DNA of 64,000 nt, from contig JANKKI010000179.1 of the NCBI GenBank assembly GCA_025175665.1, positions 1,178,001 to 1,242,000 of the forward strand, given 5' to 3'. The stretch is from Cinchona pubescens (lineage: Eukaryota > Streptophyta > Magnoliopsida > Gentianales > Rubiaceae). Shown piece by piece: positions 1-11,111 of the stretch; the stretch's first letter is position 1, and the number at the start of each line of letters is the position of its first letter. The notes below the pieces were generated by a model, which did not search any database, was not told the DNA's origin, and saw only the letters and a program-made list of their open reading frames with translations. The translations under genes and the position numbers were made by a program.

Positions 1-216
1 GTTGTGCTGAAGTTTTATACTTCACGTTTTACTTGTATCCTTACTAAGGGTCGGTGAGATTTGGGTGGTTTTTTTTTTTTTTAAATCACGCCGGGTATTA
101 GGTGATTTTTTTTTTTTTTTCTTCTTTCTAATCAGATCAATGGATTGTGCTGAAGTTTTCTGCCTTACGTTTTACTAGTATACTTACTTACAGATAAGTG
201 GGATTTGGGTGGTTTA
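1..216. repeat. Diverged direct repeat, two copies of about 70 bp
   Basis: A block starting GTTGTGCTGAAGTTTT and ending GATTTGGGTGGTTT at 1-70 recurs at about 146-216 with scattered substitutions. The copies are separated by two poly-T tracts. I see no coding potential. This could be the end of a repeat that starts left of the window. Confidence 0.6.
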
Positions 217-356
217 ATATTTCAGGAATAATACGTACATAGGATAATTTGATACACACATCTTGAGATTTATGTTAATATAATTTGACATTTTCGTACT
301 TTAAAAAATAATAAATACTCTTTAAGACTATATTTGGTGTAACAATGTAAGATCAA

Positions 357-946
357 ATAAATAAAAAATTAGTTAAGAAGAGAGAACCTTTTTTTTTATT
401 TTAATATTATCCCTAGTAACAAAATTAGTTTATTAAAATAGTTGAAATAAAGGAAAGAATTTGGGGGTGTAAGTAAGTGTTAACCAATAACGTTGGTCAA
501 CTATGAATTTATTTATGAAAATGTATTATTATTTATTGGTGAATTACAAATTCATAAATGGAAAAAATAAGATGCGCTTTTCCCAAAAAAAACAATCAAC
601 TTAGTTACAAAAATAAGTGCGCACGTTAATGTATTGTATGTGTAGTTTGAATAAAATTTGGTTGGAATACATACAAACCTACAACATATTGTAGGAACAT
701 ATAATAAATATGATTGTTAATATTTTTTTTTTGAAAATTACGAACTTGTAAATTGTAATATTATGTTTTTTTAATTTTAATTAATGAAGGATATGAAAAG
801 TTACGATCTAGTGTTTCTTAACACTTTCACTTGTACTCCCCAATTTTATTTTCCTTTTTACTCAACCATTCTAGTAAATTATTTTTTGGTTACTAGGGAT
901 AATAATGAAATGAAATTGGCTTCTCTCCTTGTCTAATTTTTAATCA
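357..946. mobile_element. Foldback/MITE-like element with about 110-bp terminal inverted repeats
   Basis: The left arm (about 361-480) contains TTATCCCTAGTAACAAAATT and GGAAAGAATTTGGGGGTGTA. Its reverse complement, diverged, forms the right arm at about 835-945. The roughly 350 bp between the arms has no ORF. Long imperfect inverted repeats around a non-coding centre fit a MITE, possibly derived from a Mutator-like or foldback element. No convincing target-site duplication was found, so superfamily and exact ends are uncertain. Confidence 0.6.
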
Positions 947-1176
947 TTCGAACGGACAGCTTGACACTGCTACAACAAAAAATAACCTCAGGAGAGGTAC
1001 ATAATATTTCTAAAATTTCAAGGGTACGAAGTGCTTAGAATAAATCTCATGAAGGAAGGTTTATGAGAGTAAACCCAAATACAGGTCTTGCATTTATCGA
1101 GTGTTTCAATTACATCCATTTGACAACGTCCAAGGCATTGAATATTAAATTCTAATTTGAGGTAATTTTAAAAGAA

Positions 1177-1320
1177 AATTTTACGGTTCCTTTTAGATAA
1201 TTATATACTTTTTTGTACTTTAAAAGTTTATACAGTACAATAATATGTGTTTTAAAAATTTGTACTGTATAAATTTTTAAAACCAAAGGAATGATTTTTT
1301 AACGAAACCGTAGAATTCCC
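1177..1320. repeat. Small hairpin/MITE-like inverted repeat
   Basis: The arm containing TTTTACGGTTCCTTTTAG (about 1180-1197) pairs with the reverse complement near 1295-1318 (AACGAAACCGTAGAATTCC). An inner perfect stem TTTATACAGTACAA pairs with TTGTACTGTATAAA. The whole 145 bp folds back on itself and is non-coding. Confidence 0.5.
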
Positions 1321-1375
1321 CGATATTAAATTTTATACAAGCATTGTCTCGGACCAGTGATAGACTGATAATATT

Positions 1376-1380
<5 letters not shown>

Positions 1381-1417
<37 letters not shown>
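1381..1417. repeat. TA microsatellite, target of the Tat-1 insertion
   Basis: An uninterrupted run of TA dinucleotides abuts the outer end of the Tat-1 3' LTR. A shorter TA run continues at 11112-11125, directly beyond the other end of the element. This indicates insertion into a pre-existing TA tract, with TATAT as the 5-bp target duplication. Confidence 0.85.
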
Positions 1418-1422
<5 letters not shown>

Positions 1423-1829
1423 ATACAAAAATTTTGAGCTAGAGTTAGCTCGTGTGTAGTATCGTTCAAAGTAAAAGTTAGGACCACGCGTAGTACCCAC
1501 GTCTACCTGAAATAAAAAAGGCGAGGCTTTGTCCCTCGGGGTAGGCTCCGACGCTCAAGTCAGTACTTAGACCAAAGAGTAAAATTCAATAAGAATTTAG
1601 AAATTTAATAATTAGGAAAGTAATTCCTTCAATCTGATCTGTCACTGTAATATTTATACCTGAAATCGATGGATAGAATCAATTCGTGAGTCGCATATAT
1701 AATACTTGACCCAATCGGGCACTCTTCCCATTTGAACCACATGGGTAAAATTATTAAAATACCCATTGTAGACCCGGACTCGGAACCACGTGTATTATTG
1801 TCATTGGGTATAATATTTTGGCATCATCA
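1418..1829 (-). repeat. Tat-1 3' LTR (412 bp)
   Basis: On the minus strand the LTR starts TGATGATGCC and ends GTATCAACA, giving TG...CA termini. The boundaries are confirmed by the 42-bp stub at 11070-11111 and by a 414-bp solo LTR of the same family at 39740-40153, which shares the start and the end (AACTCTAGCTCAAA...TTTGTGTCAACA). Flanks are TATAT on the outside and a polypurine tract on the inside. Confidence 0.85.
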
Positions 1830-1846
1830 TTTGCCCCCCCAAGTCT
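1830..1846 (-). other. Polypurine tract of Tat-1
   Basis: The minus strand reads AGACTTGGGGGGGCAAA immediately upstream of the 3' LTR. A G-run followed by CAAA next to the LTR is where plus-strand DNA priming would be expected in this group. Confidence 0.7.
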
Positions 1847-2936
1847 CAAGTTGAAATTTTTTGGGTCGTGCCAAGTAATTAATGCCTTATTCGTACTCCG
1901 GCCGGAGCCGTAGTGTTGACCGGAGCCAATTTTATGAGTTACAAATTACTTTTTTTTCGGAGAAATATATATATATATATATATTAGTATTTATTTGAGA
2001 ATTATTTAAAAATTTTATCTACCTATATATATATTAGTATTTATTTGAGAATTATTTAAAAATTATATCTACCGGAGTAGAAAAATAAAAGATTTAATTA
2101 CACTGGTGTGTACCTGAGCCAAAACTTAAATTGTTGTATAGAAATTTTTCCTTGGAGTAAAATAACATTGAAGTTTCTCTATCCTTGGTACCAATACTAC
2201 TGCTGTAGTCTTCCTTATTGTTACGGTGTAGTGTTACGACTGCTCGTATGTAGTGCTGTGAAACTCCTTATGACTGTAAAATTCCCTACTTAAATATCTC
2301 ATAATTTTAGAATTTACATAAACGTCATAGTTTGGATTTTGGAATACTTCAATGCTATAACAACTTATTCACTCCAGCTGTATTCCACATCCCCACTACT
2401 ACTACGATTTCAGTCCACATCCCAGCTACAACTTACTCCAAGGAAATCCACGCGACCAAGTAAGCTCCTGATAACTTTTGTGTTGTACTTGTTCCTGCAC
2501 ATATGCTTTTGATTCCATGGACCCACCACTGACCAAATGAACTCAATTACTATTCCTATGATCACAGAGGACAAAGACCCGTGCATGAAGAATCCTATAA
2601 CACCAAGAATTGAAAATCAATAGTTAAGCTTTGGACTTATCTTATGGCTATGTACTACAAATTAATACTTGGATTTGATATTCGCCAAGCGAGTCCTAGG
2701 GCCCTTGGTCTCAGGCACCACGCAGCTAAAATCTCAATTGACGATTATAGGAATTCTTTTCCTTCCTTTTTTTTTTTAACTCGCTAAACAAAATTTGTTT
2801 AAATCATATAACTAACACCATTCTAGCCATAGCTTCAAATAGCTTGTCCACAGCCAAATAGGATTTCACTCCAGTGATTTAATCCTTAAGCTTAAAAGCC
2901 ACCACAGAAAAGAATAACACCCTAAAAAATTTTAGA
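1847..2936 (+). other. Non-coding leader between the Tat-1 LTR and the antisense ORF
   Basis: No supported gene. It holds a 50-bp tandem duplication at 1974-2073 (unit ending ATTTAAAAATTnTATCTACC) and AT-rich sequence. If the antisense ORF is transcribed, its promoter would lie here. I see no unambiguous TATA box among the many AT runs. Confidence 0.5.
1974..2073. repeat. 50-bp tandem duplication
   Basis: Units 1974-2023 and 2024-2073 both begin with a TA run and share TTAGTATTTATTTGAGAATT. They differ by a few bases, suggesting a recent slippage-type duplication inside Tat-1. Confidence 0.75.
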
Positions 2937-5286
2937 ATGACAGATCCCAACTCCACGACATCCAAAGTAAACCGTGAATTTCTTTGTGACAAGGATGCAA
3001 CCTTTTCTTCGGCCGACCATGATTTTTCCTTAGACATGGGTACCTTCGCTTCCCCAGTCAACCGTTGTTCCAATAATGATGTCAGGGATGACCATGTAGA
3101 AATTGACAACGACCAAGATTTTGATGATGACCGGGATATTAATACTCGCCTTGCACTCAAATCCATCGATGCCTTAGATTTTTTTGACTACGACGACAGA
3201 ACGGGTTGGGATAGTGATAAAGGTATAATTGATGTAGAGAATGTCCTTGAGTCGGGCGAGGCTCGACAACCTATGCATAGAAGTGTACAAGCTCTTCCAC
3301 CCTATAGAAGCAAAAGAAGTGGTTTTCCACCCTATACACCCAAGGGGTGTGGTTTTTCACCGCGTAGATCTAGAGTAAATTTGTCTAGTACCACTACCTC
3401 CTGTGTAGGTATGCCACATTTGCCCACATATCCTACGCGTGGCAGGAAACAGCCACACCGTAATTCTAACGTAGTAGCTGAGACAGAAATAGAGCGTGGT
3501 GAATCAAGTGGGGGTGCTGCGTCTCTTCTTCCCCAAGGAAAAATTAAAGGGACTCCGAATGAAGACAAGAATGTTTACTCTCAGCTACCTATGACCGACG
3601 TCGATTTGGAGGCGATTGAGAAATGGCTTGAACAATATCATATTCCTGAGTACATGAAAGTCAAGGCTCCGGGACCAAAGCATAGACCTTGTTTGAATTA
3701 TAAAGATTACGTATCTGTATATCTGGTTCAATTGGAGGTAGGGTTGAGGTTTCCATTACACCTCTTTCGACTTTTGGAAGTCTTGAATAACTATCAAGTC
3801 GAGTTTGGACAGATTTTTGCTAAGTCTTTTGGGTGCATTAATGCATTTATCCTAACCTGCTGGACTCGGGGAGAGATCCTTTACTTACCTTTATTTAATC
3901 ACTACTTTCGGATTTCATCTACTGTACTCGGTATCATATTTAGTTTCAGGTCTAAGATGAGTTTACTTGAGGGTTCGTTGCCCCGAAGAAGACATGGAGG
4001 AAAAAATACTTCTTAGTAGAGAAGAGTCTAGATTGGAAATTTCCAAATTGGAATTTTGAAGTAGACACCTCGAGGTTAAACAAGTTAGTCAAATTGAGTG
4101 ATCATGATCAAGAAGCCATAGAGACCCTTAGGGATGCAGAAAAAGTCCCTTGGAAAGTAGTGAGTGATGACCAAGCGTTGGCTTCTGCAGGATTGAGCCT
4201 TGCTCCTCTTGACCATCTTAGTCCCACAGCTTATCCTTAAATTTTTTTTTATCACGCTGCATTCTTTCGTTATCTATCCGGCATATTTATTTCTTTATTA
4301 TTTTAGAAAATAAATTATTTTTTCTTTCTTGTGTGCAGTGACTACTAGATCAAATCTGTCCGAGAATAAGCATTGAGCCAAAGAAAGGACATGGATCTTG
4401 ATATCCTTGACCTCGTGGACGAAACTCGTGACATGGAGAAGAAAAGAAAAGATCTTCTCCACTTCTCCCACTAGTACACATTGGAGGAAAGAAAATCAGA
4501 ATTCATCAGACCCCTACTCTGCTTCCTAGGTCTCCTGTCGAGGAACCTACTGAGTTAACTCCTACTACGGAACCACCGGGTCAAGTGTCCGAGACTTTGG
4601 TGCCAACTGTCCAGGAAGTAGTTCGGGATCATGCTCCTTCTCAAATTGGTTCTTTTTACTACTACCTGAAGCAAGCGGAGGACTTACATTTCTCTTGCAT
4701 TTCTAAACTTGAGGACAAACTCAACTAGACTACCAAGCTATATGAGGAAGAAACCAAGAAGCGTAACGAGGCAAATCGAAAAGGCAAAGAATAGCTTGTA
4801 ACACAGAAGATCGACGAGATGATGAAAATCAAAGATCAAGCCACGGTGTCCTTAGAAAAGGTTACCGTTCGTGTTGATTCTCTTACTGCAGAATTGTCCC
4901 AACTGAAGGCTAAGGAAAAGAAGATGATAGATGCCCATAAGGAGGAGCTTGCATCCATGAAGAGGAAGAGCAGGCAGCAGGCGGTACTTGAATTTCCAGA
5001 TTCCCACGACTAACAGGATCGTTTGCAAAAACACTTGGAATACTTCCGCGCTAGTAAGGAGTTCAATGAGCTAGTGATTGATCGAAACTATGACTACTAC
5101 AATGAGGGGTTTATTGATGCATTGCGGGTCGTGAAGAAAGCTCATCCCCATCTAAACCTTAAAAATTTGATTCGGGGTAACACTTCGAATTCCCCTACTC
5201 ACCCGAATACATCAGATGCTCTGACTGATGAAGGTGCTCCAGGTGATGGTGTCAAAGACATAGCTTCGGGAACTACTAAGGAATAG
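2937..5286 (+). pseudogene. Antisense extra ORF of Tat-1 (Transposase_28-like plus coiled coil), broken
   Basis: The first part (2937-4016) is a 359-codon frame starting MTDPNSTTSK, with an acidic, Ser/Pro-rich N-terminus. From about codon 220 comes a segment with VGLRFPLHLF, which resembles the GLRFPLHPF core of the plant 'putative gypsy-type transposon' domain (Transposase_28). A frameshift near 4000 moves the reading to the frame containing KFPNWNFEVD and ending at 4239. A T-rich tract ending in GTGTGCAG (about 4322-4339) looks like a splice acceptor. The last part (4819-5286) is helical and lysine/glutamate-rich (LEKVTVRVDSLTAELSQLK), with one in-frame stop at 5011-5013, and ends ...SGTTKE. 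It is convergent with gag-pol. Function unknown; the family is found in Tat elements. Confidence 0.75.
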
Positions 5287-5334
5287 GAATAGATTAGACA
5301 TGTATTTCAGTTGCTTTACTAATTTGGACTAGCA

Positions 5335-5443
5335 TATAGTTTTTTATTTTTTATTTTTACGGTCGTAGAGCTCAGAGTCTTCCTTTTGTATAGTTTTTTA
5401 TTTTTTGTTTTTGAGGTTGTAGAGCTCAGAGTCTTCCTTTTGT
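5335..5443. repeat. 54-bp tandem duplication
   Basis: TATAGTTTTTTATTTTTT...GTAGAGCTCAGAGTCTTCC occurs twice in a row directly downstream of the antisense ORF stop. It is non-coding and lies between the two convergent reading units of Tat-1. Confidence 0.7.
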
Positions 5444-5734
5444 ATGAGCTCTTGAACTTTGTTATGCATTTTTTTTTATTGTCTTTTCCAATAATTGCCA
5501 TTGCCATGCTTAGTTGGGCTTTGAGTTGGGGCCTTTCTATGTACCAACTCCTCAAATGTCGTATTTTCTATCTTTCTATGGTAGTATGCGTTTCTTTTTA
5601 CCACTTGTTCGCAGCATATTGAGTTTAGAACTATGTAGTCTTCCTGTCCCCCTTAGTCATTTAACTTCAGTTGAAGTGACTAACTGTTATTATTGATCTT
5701 AGAAGACTTAGACTTTATTTTTTCTTAACAAGTC

Positions 5735-6510
5735 TTACTCCGAGGAGTAGATACGGCTTATATGCTTCACGTTAGGAAGACTTTGGCGTTGTTCTTGGAG
5801 GGATACGGCCTACTTTGGAAATGTAGGTATAGTACGGGTACTTGAGTTTGGAAAGACAGGCATTGCCCCCGAGGGGTGAATCCTACTCTGGGATTAGGTA
5901 TGACATAGATACTTTTCTTTTGGAAGTTCTTCGAACTGTCTCTGGAGGGTTAAATCCTACTCCGGGGAGTAGGTATGTCTAGGTACTTCACATTTGGAAG
6001 ACCTTAAAATTGCCTCCGGAGGGGTAAATCCTACTATGGGGAGTAGATATGGTGTAGGTACTTCATATTTGGAAGATTTTAAAATTGCCCCCGGAAGGGC
6101 AAGTCCTACTATAGGGAGCAGATATGGTATAGGTACTTCACATTTTTGAAAATCATAAAATTGCCCCCGGAGGAGTTCACATTTGGAAGACCTTAAAATT
6201 GCCTCCGGAGGGGTAAATCCTACTATGTGGAGTAGATATGGTGTAGGTACTTCACATTTGGAAGATTTTAAAATTGCCCTCGGAGGGGTAAGTCTTACTC
6301 TGGGGAGTAGATATAGTTCAGGTACTTCACCTTTGCAGAAGACTTTGACATTGCACTGGAGAGGTTATCTTAGTGTTGGAAGACTTAGGCATTTTTTTTT
6401 AGGGGCCCTTCGAAAGGGTTATTTCTACTCCGAAAAGTAGGCATTAGTGCTTTCTCCCAAAGGGTTTAGTCGACTCCGGAAGGCAGTAGAGTCCCGGAAG
6501 ACTTTGGTGT
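5735..6510. repeat. Minisatellite of about 75 bp units, about 9 copies, in the Tat-1 3' region
   Basis: Recurring blocks such as GGTACTTCACATTTGGAAGA, AAAATTGCCCCCGGAGGGGT and CCTACTATGGGGAGTAGATA return about every 75 bp. The central copies are the most alike and the flanking ones decay. One copy near 6170 is shortened. Tat/Ogre-type elements are known to carry such arrays between pol and the 3' LTR, and these can seed genomic satellites. Confidence 0.85.
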
Positions 6511-6698
6511 AGTCTCAACTCGACTAGAAGGTACTCTTCTTACGAAGAATTAACATTTGACTGTATGTTTCTAACTCTTTGAAAATTTTATTCAATAAAT
6601 TGAAAAAATTACAAACTGCACAAGTTTTACTTCACTGCGGAAGACGATACTTAGCTTTAGGATTTACAACTGAAGAACTTAAACAAAATATGGCGAAC

Positions 6699-7806
6699 TT
6701 AAAAATAATTTTTTTTGAGATTTAGAGCATTCCAAGTGCGAGACAGGATTTTTCCGCCCTTAGTTATAAGTTTGTAAGCCCCATGAGAAGATGCTTCAAT
6801 GATCTTATAGAGTTCTTCCCAATTTGGTGAAAGTTTTCCTCGAGTCACTAATTGAGGTTGACTTACCTCCACTTTCCAGGTAACCCAATCACCTACCTTG
6901 AACCTTCGGTTTCGAACTTGCCAGTTGTAGTACCGAGCTACTCGCTGTTTATCTACCTGCATCCCGAAAAACATCTTATCCCTTTCCTCCTCAAGTAGAT
7001 CGAGATTAGACTTCAAGCCTTTGTCATTATTTTCTAAGCTGAAGTTGTAGATTCGGAACCCCGGCATTCCGACTTCTACCAGAATAAGCGCCTCAGTCCC
7101 ATAGGTAAGATTGAAAGGGGTCTCTCCAATTGCATTCTTGTATATGGTGTGGTATGACCAAAGTACATTGGTGAGTTCCTCTACCCAATTCCCTTTAGCA
7201 CCGTTTAACCTTTTCTTAATCCCTTCTAAGATAGAGCGGTTGGTCACTTCTGCTAAACCATTACTCTGGGGATGACCTACTGAGGTGAAGCACTGCTCTA
7301 TCCCCAAACCTTTACAGAACCTTTTTGAAAGTTTTTGTCTGGAAAAGCAATCCATTATCTGAGGTAAGTGCTTTGGGAATGCCAAAGCGGCATATCACAT
7401 TTTTCCAAAAGAAGTTAATGATTTGCTGAGGAGTGATTGTTGCTAAAGTTTCCGTTTCAACCCACTTGGTAAAATAATCAACTGTAACCACTACAAATTT
7501 TTTCTTAGCTAAAGCCAGTGGAAAAGGTCCCAAGATGTCAATACCCCACTGGCCAAAAGGCCAAGGGGTAAGGATAGGGACAAGCTGCTTAGCTAGGACT
7601 CGGGGTTGGTTGGAATAGAGTTGGCATTTTTCACACTTTCGCACATAGTTCATGGCATCTTCTAACATCTTTGGCCAGTAATAGTCCTGCCTCTGTACTT
7701 TCTGAGCAAGTGCTCTGCCGCCAACTTGGTGTCCGTAAATTCTTTCATGCACTTCTGCCAGTACATACTTGGCTTCATTCAGAGTTAGGCACCGGAGATA
7801 AGGCAT
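6699..7806 (-). pseudogene. Tat-1 integrase
   Basis: The frame 7806-7312 carries the zinc-binding H-H-C-C region (EVHERIYGHQ, then CEKCQ). The catalytic core follows with the first Asp in WGIDILGPFP and the second in TSDNG. The frame then shifts, and 7385-6699 carries the third acidic residue in HPQSNGLAEVTNR and the C-terminal region (YGTEALILVEVG, RFKVGDWVTW). The DDE triad is present but split over two overlapping frames by a frameshift around 7312-7385, so the copy cannot make intact protein. This enzyme would insert the cDNA copy into the genome. The frame ends just before the minisatellite. Confidence 0.9.
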
Positions 7807-7938
7807 TGAATAAGACCTTCAGTACAAAGTCTCTCCAATGATTAGGTATTTTCCTGACCTCCGCTCAACCCTTTGAAGAGGCGTTTGCCTTGTCCTCCGG
7901 TAGTTTGCCTTCCTTAAGATACTGAATGACCGGAGTCT

Positions 7939-8405
7939 CTAATTCGGAGTTGTGTCAATATCCATGACTTCTGCTTGTTCAACACTATTCCCCTTCAGCA
8001 CTTCGAGAAAAACTTCCTTTAAGATATTAGAGTGTATTGAGCTGGCTATTTCGGACAGGGCATCTGCCTCCCTATTTTCTTCCCTAGTTATATGAGTTAT
8101 CTCAAATTTGTCAAAGTGTGAGATCAAACTCTTCAATTTAGTCAAGTAGAATTACAGTGATGATTCTCTTGCCTCAAATTCTCCTTTAACTTGCTTCAAT
8201 TCCAAGTTGGAATCCATGTTCACTACTAAGTTCTTCACTCCTAACTCTTTGGCTAGCCTAAGTCCGTAGACCAAGGCCTCATATTCTGCTTCATTGTTAC
8301 TTGCATGAAACTCAAATCTCTTGTCTTTAATCCCTCTAGAGAGGTAAGAATTATGCCTGCACCACAACCTTCAGTATTGCTTGCCCCGTTGGACATGCAT
8401 AATCC
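7939..8405 (-). pseudogene. Tat-1 archaeal-type RNase H (aRH) domain
   Basis: Reading down from 8405, NGASNTEGCGAGIIL is the first motif. NNEAEYEALVYGLRLAKELG and a MDSNLELKQVKGEFEAR segment follow in another frame, and ITREENREADALSEIAS ends the domain. This order matches the second RNase H found after the normal one in Tat elements. Frameshifts near 8345 and a stop near 8150 break it. It should help degrade RNA in RNA-DNA hybrids during reverse transcription. Its presence is the main reason for the Tat assignment. Confidence 0.85.
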
Positions 8406-8541
8406 ACAGACGAGATTCCTCGACTTGTTCACCTGGGTAGGTTGTCTTCCCTTGTTGTTCTTCTTCCTCTACTCCTTCAATGATGAGATCTGATAAGGCC
8501 TGAGCCTTGATTGCTGTCCTCAGCTGAAAGTGGAGGTCATA

Positions 8542-9990
8542 CTAACTTAGTTCAATGGACCACTTAACCAACCTCCCAGAGACTTCTGGTTTCATGAGAA
8601 TAGTCTTAAGCTGATGGTTAGTCAGTACTACTATAGGATGACTTAGGAAATACGGTTTGAGTTTTCTTGCCGCCGTCACCAGGTCCAAAGACAATATTTG
8701 AATAGTGGGATACCTGGTCTCAGGATCACTCAGTACCTTGCTGACATAATACACCAGCTTCTAAACTTTGTTTTCTTCTTTGATAAGGACTGCACTCATT
8801 GCCGTGGTTGAGCAAGCCAAGTACAAGGACAGCGTTTCTCCTAGCTTCGACTTAGTAAGAAGAGGAGGTGAGGCTAAGTAAACCTTCAATTGCTAGAACG
8901 ATCTTTCCGGGCATTCTTCAGTCCACAGAAAATTTTTAGCACTCCTCAAAGCCTTGAAAAAAGGTAGATTCCTATCCCCAAATTTTGAGAAGAATCGACT
9001 TAAGGCTGCAAGGCGGCCGGTCAATCTTTGCACGTCCTTTACTCTTTTAAGAGGCTCCACCTATTGAATTGCTTTTATTTTAGTTGGGTTTGCCTCAATT
9101 CCTTGTTGAGTCACTATGAATCCCAAGAACTTGCCCCCTGTTACTCCGAAGGCACACTTTTTTTGGGTTAAGTCTCATCTTGAATTTTCTCATGGTGGTG
9201 AAGGTTTCCCGAAAGTCCTTCACATGTTCAACATTCTTTTTGCTCTTAACAAGCATGTCATCAATATAAGCTCCATGTTACGCCCCAACTGATTGGCAAA
9301 CATTTTATCTACCATTCGCTGATAAGTTGCTCCAGCATTTTTAAGTCCAAAGGGCATCACCTTGAAATAGTAAGTGCCAGAGTCAGTGACAAAAGCTGTT
9401 TTGGCCCGATCCTTAGGATTTAGCATAAATTTGATAATACCTCTTATAGGCATCTAAGAAAGACAAGATCTCAAACCCGGAGGTTGAGTCTACTACTTGG
9501 TCAATACAGGGGGTAGGGTAACAATCCTTTGGACAAGCCTTATTTAAGCTAGTGAAATCAACACACATTCTCCACTTGGCCTCTGGCTTGGGCACCATTA
9601 CAACATTACTAAGCCACTCTGGGTACTGGATTTTTTCTATAGCCTCGGCTTCTAGTAATTTCTTTTCTTCTACCTCTACTGCTTGGCCCCTCTCCCTGCC
9701 AATGTTTCTTTTCTTCTGAATTATTGGCTTGTACCTTGGATACATATCTAGGGAGTGCATGGCTACCTTGGGGTCAATTCCTAGCTTGTCTGATGGATTC
9801 CAAGCAAAGATGTCTTTAAATTCCCTAAGTAGGGAGATGATTTTTTCCTTCAATTCCCCCGGGAGGGAATTTCCAATCTTTACCACTTTATTGGGTTCAA
9901 GTTTATCTAAAATAACATCTTCTAACTCTTTGGTCGGTTCTTCCTTTATGCGGGTACTCTTCCACCCCATCCACGGCATTGATGCTGTAC
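8542..9990 (-). pseudogene. Tat-1 reverse transcriptase and RNase H
   Basis: RT starts with DIFAWNPSDKLGIDP, then YPEWLSNVVMVPKPEAKWRM, CVDFTSLNKACPKDCYPTP and MPFGLKNAGATYQRMVDKMF. The YIDDM catalytic motif is still encoded at about 9255-9275, but one base is missing just upstream, so it is in a different frame from the preceding block. The connection and RNase H part (9200-8542) contains LTGRLAALSRF and ends with YYVSKVLSDPETRYPTIQ and LTNHQLKTILMKPEVSGRL, with several stops (for example near 9065, 8895 and 8762). A typical Ty3/gypsy RT-RH, inactive. Confidence 0.9.
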
Positions 9991-9992
9991 GT

Positions 9993-10440
9993 AGGAGCAA
10001 CTTCCTTCCCCTTTAATTTCAATGAGGCAATATAGCATTGCCTGGCTGCTGCTTGATCTCCTTTAATCTCTCCTACTCCATTCTCTGTAGGGAACTTCAT
10101 CTTCATATGGTGGGAAGATGGGACTGCACCGAGCGCCCCTATGGTTGGCCGGCCAATTATGGCATTGTAAGGAGATGATACTTTAGTCACTACAAAATCC
10201 ACCATAAATTTTGGTCGTTCTGTGGAGCTGTACCAAACATCACAGTAAGAGTGACGTACCCAAACGGAATGACCATTTCTCTAGCAAAGCCTACCAAGGG
10301 TGTGGTCACAGGCTTGAGATCTTTTTCCTCCAACTTCATTTCCTTGAAAGCAGAATAGAATAGTATATCAGTGGAGCTATTATTGTCAATAAGTGTCCTC
10401 CTCACATTATAGTTTGTCACCGGTAAAGTTGCCACTAATG
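9993..10440 (-). pseudogene. Tat-1 aspartic protease region
   Basis: The frame 10435-10190 contains RRTLIDNNSSTDILFYSAF, the expected protease active-site segment. The usual Gly after Asp-Asn is replaced by Asn, giving DNNSS. The next frame (10205-9903) continues with SPYNAIIGRPTIGALGAVPS and NGVGEIKGDQ, the conserved block after the protease. A frameshift near 10200 separates the halves. The enzyme would process the Gag-Pol polyprotein. Confidence 0.8.
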
Positions 10441-11052
10441 GGTCAAATCAGTGTGAGGATGGAGTACTTGTTGTGCCTCCTCCGCTGTAAAGATAATGTC
10501 TTGACACAATTTGGGTTGCTTCAAGTCAGATTGGACTAAATTCACTTGAAGAGCATAAGCCTTGCGAGATGATGCGGAGTCACCACTTGCAGCTCCACCA
10601 GAAATGGTGTTGGTAACTATTCTTCCTTGATTCTCTACCTTGGCCCCTCCGTCTCCCCGAGACGGATCTCGGTCTCTCCTGTCTGTACTCCTGGCCTGTA
10701 GCTGGGGTAACCTTCCTCTATCCATTCCTTGGATGAACTGTTTCAAATATCCTCTTCAGATCAAGTCCTCGATTATATTTTTTAAGGAGATGCAATCATT
10801 AGCATCATGGCCGTGGTTTTTTTGGAAATAACACCACTTATTTTTGTTGTGACGCTCCGGGTCGCTCCTCATTGCTCCTAGCCACTTCACATATGATTCC
10901 TTCTCAATCACTGCTAGAATTCGTGTAGGCGTTATATTAAGTGAAGTGTAGGCATTGGGGGGTACCAGTTCGAGACTCCTCCTATGGGGCACGGCTATGG
11001 ATAGTCAGTCCCTCACATTACTTTTCTTTGAAGGCCCTGCTACACTAGCCAT
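10441..11052 (-). pseudogene. Tat-1 gag remnant (C-terminal region only)
   Basis: Translation from 11052 gives MASVAGPSKKSNVRD then a stop, followed by PHRRSLELVPPNAYTSLN. The segment CYFQKNHGHDANDCISLKN is the conserved C-terminal gag block (HGHDxxxC) of Tat elements. A linker rich in Arg/Asp follows, ending IIFTAEEAQQVLHPHTD, which leads into the protease. The capsid-type N-terminal domain is absent. The gag remnant lies only 18 bp from the LTR stub, so a deletion removed most of the 5' LTR, the primer-binding site and most of gag. Confidence 0.75.
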
Positions 11053-11069
11053 ACTATACCATTAGATCG

Positions 11070-11111
11070 ACGTGTATTATTGTCATTGGGTATACTATTT
11101 TGGTATCATCA
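11070..11111 (-). repeat. Truncated 5' LTR of Tat-1 (42-bp stub)
   Basis: The 42 bp starting TGATGATACC on the minus strand match the start of the 3' LTR with 3 differences and stop abruptly at ACGT, where the gag remnant's leader begins. The outer flank is TATAT within a TA run. Confidence 0.85.

Larger units (their letters stand above)
1418..11111 (-). mobile_element. Tat-1: Ty3/gypsy LTR retrotransposon, Tat lineage, internally deleted
   Basis: Read on the minus strand, the order is a 42-bp stub of the 5' LTR, gag C-terminus, protease, RT, RNase H, a second archaeal-type RNase H, integrase, a 75-bp minisatellite, an ORF on the opposite strand, a polypurine tract and the 3' LTR. The second RNase H and the antisense extra ORF are known features of Tat elements (Grande, Retand, Ogre relatives). 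Both element ends carry TGATGAT...CA termini flanked by TATAT. Most of the 5' LTR, the primer-binding site and the N-terminal gag are missing. pol has stops and frameshifts, so the copy is dead. Confidence 0.85.

Noticed and set aside
2879..3166. 95-codon minus-strand frame over the start of the Tat-1 antisense ORF
   Set aside because: Mirror frame of the plus-strand ORF, which has the family motif.
5735..6510. CRISPR-like direct repeats
   Set aside because: Units are contiguous and diverged with no unique spacers of constant size; they are minisatellites in a plant retrotransposon.
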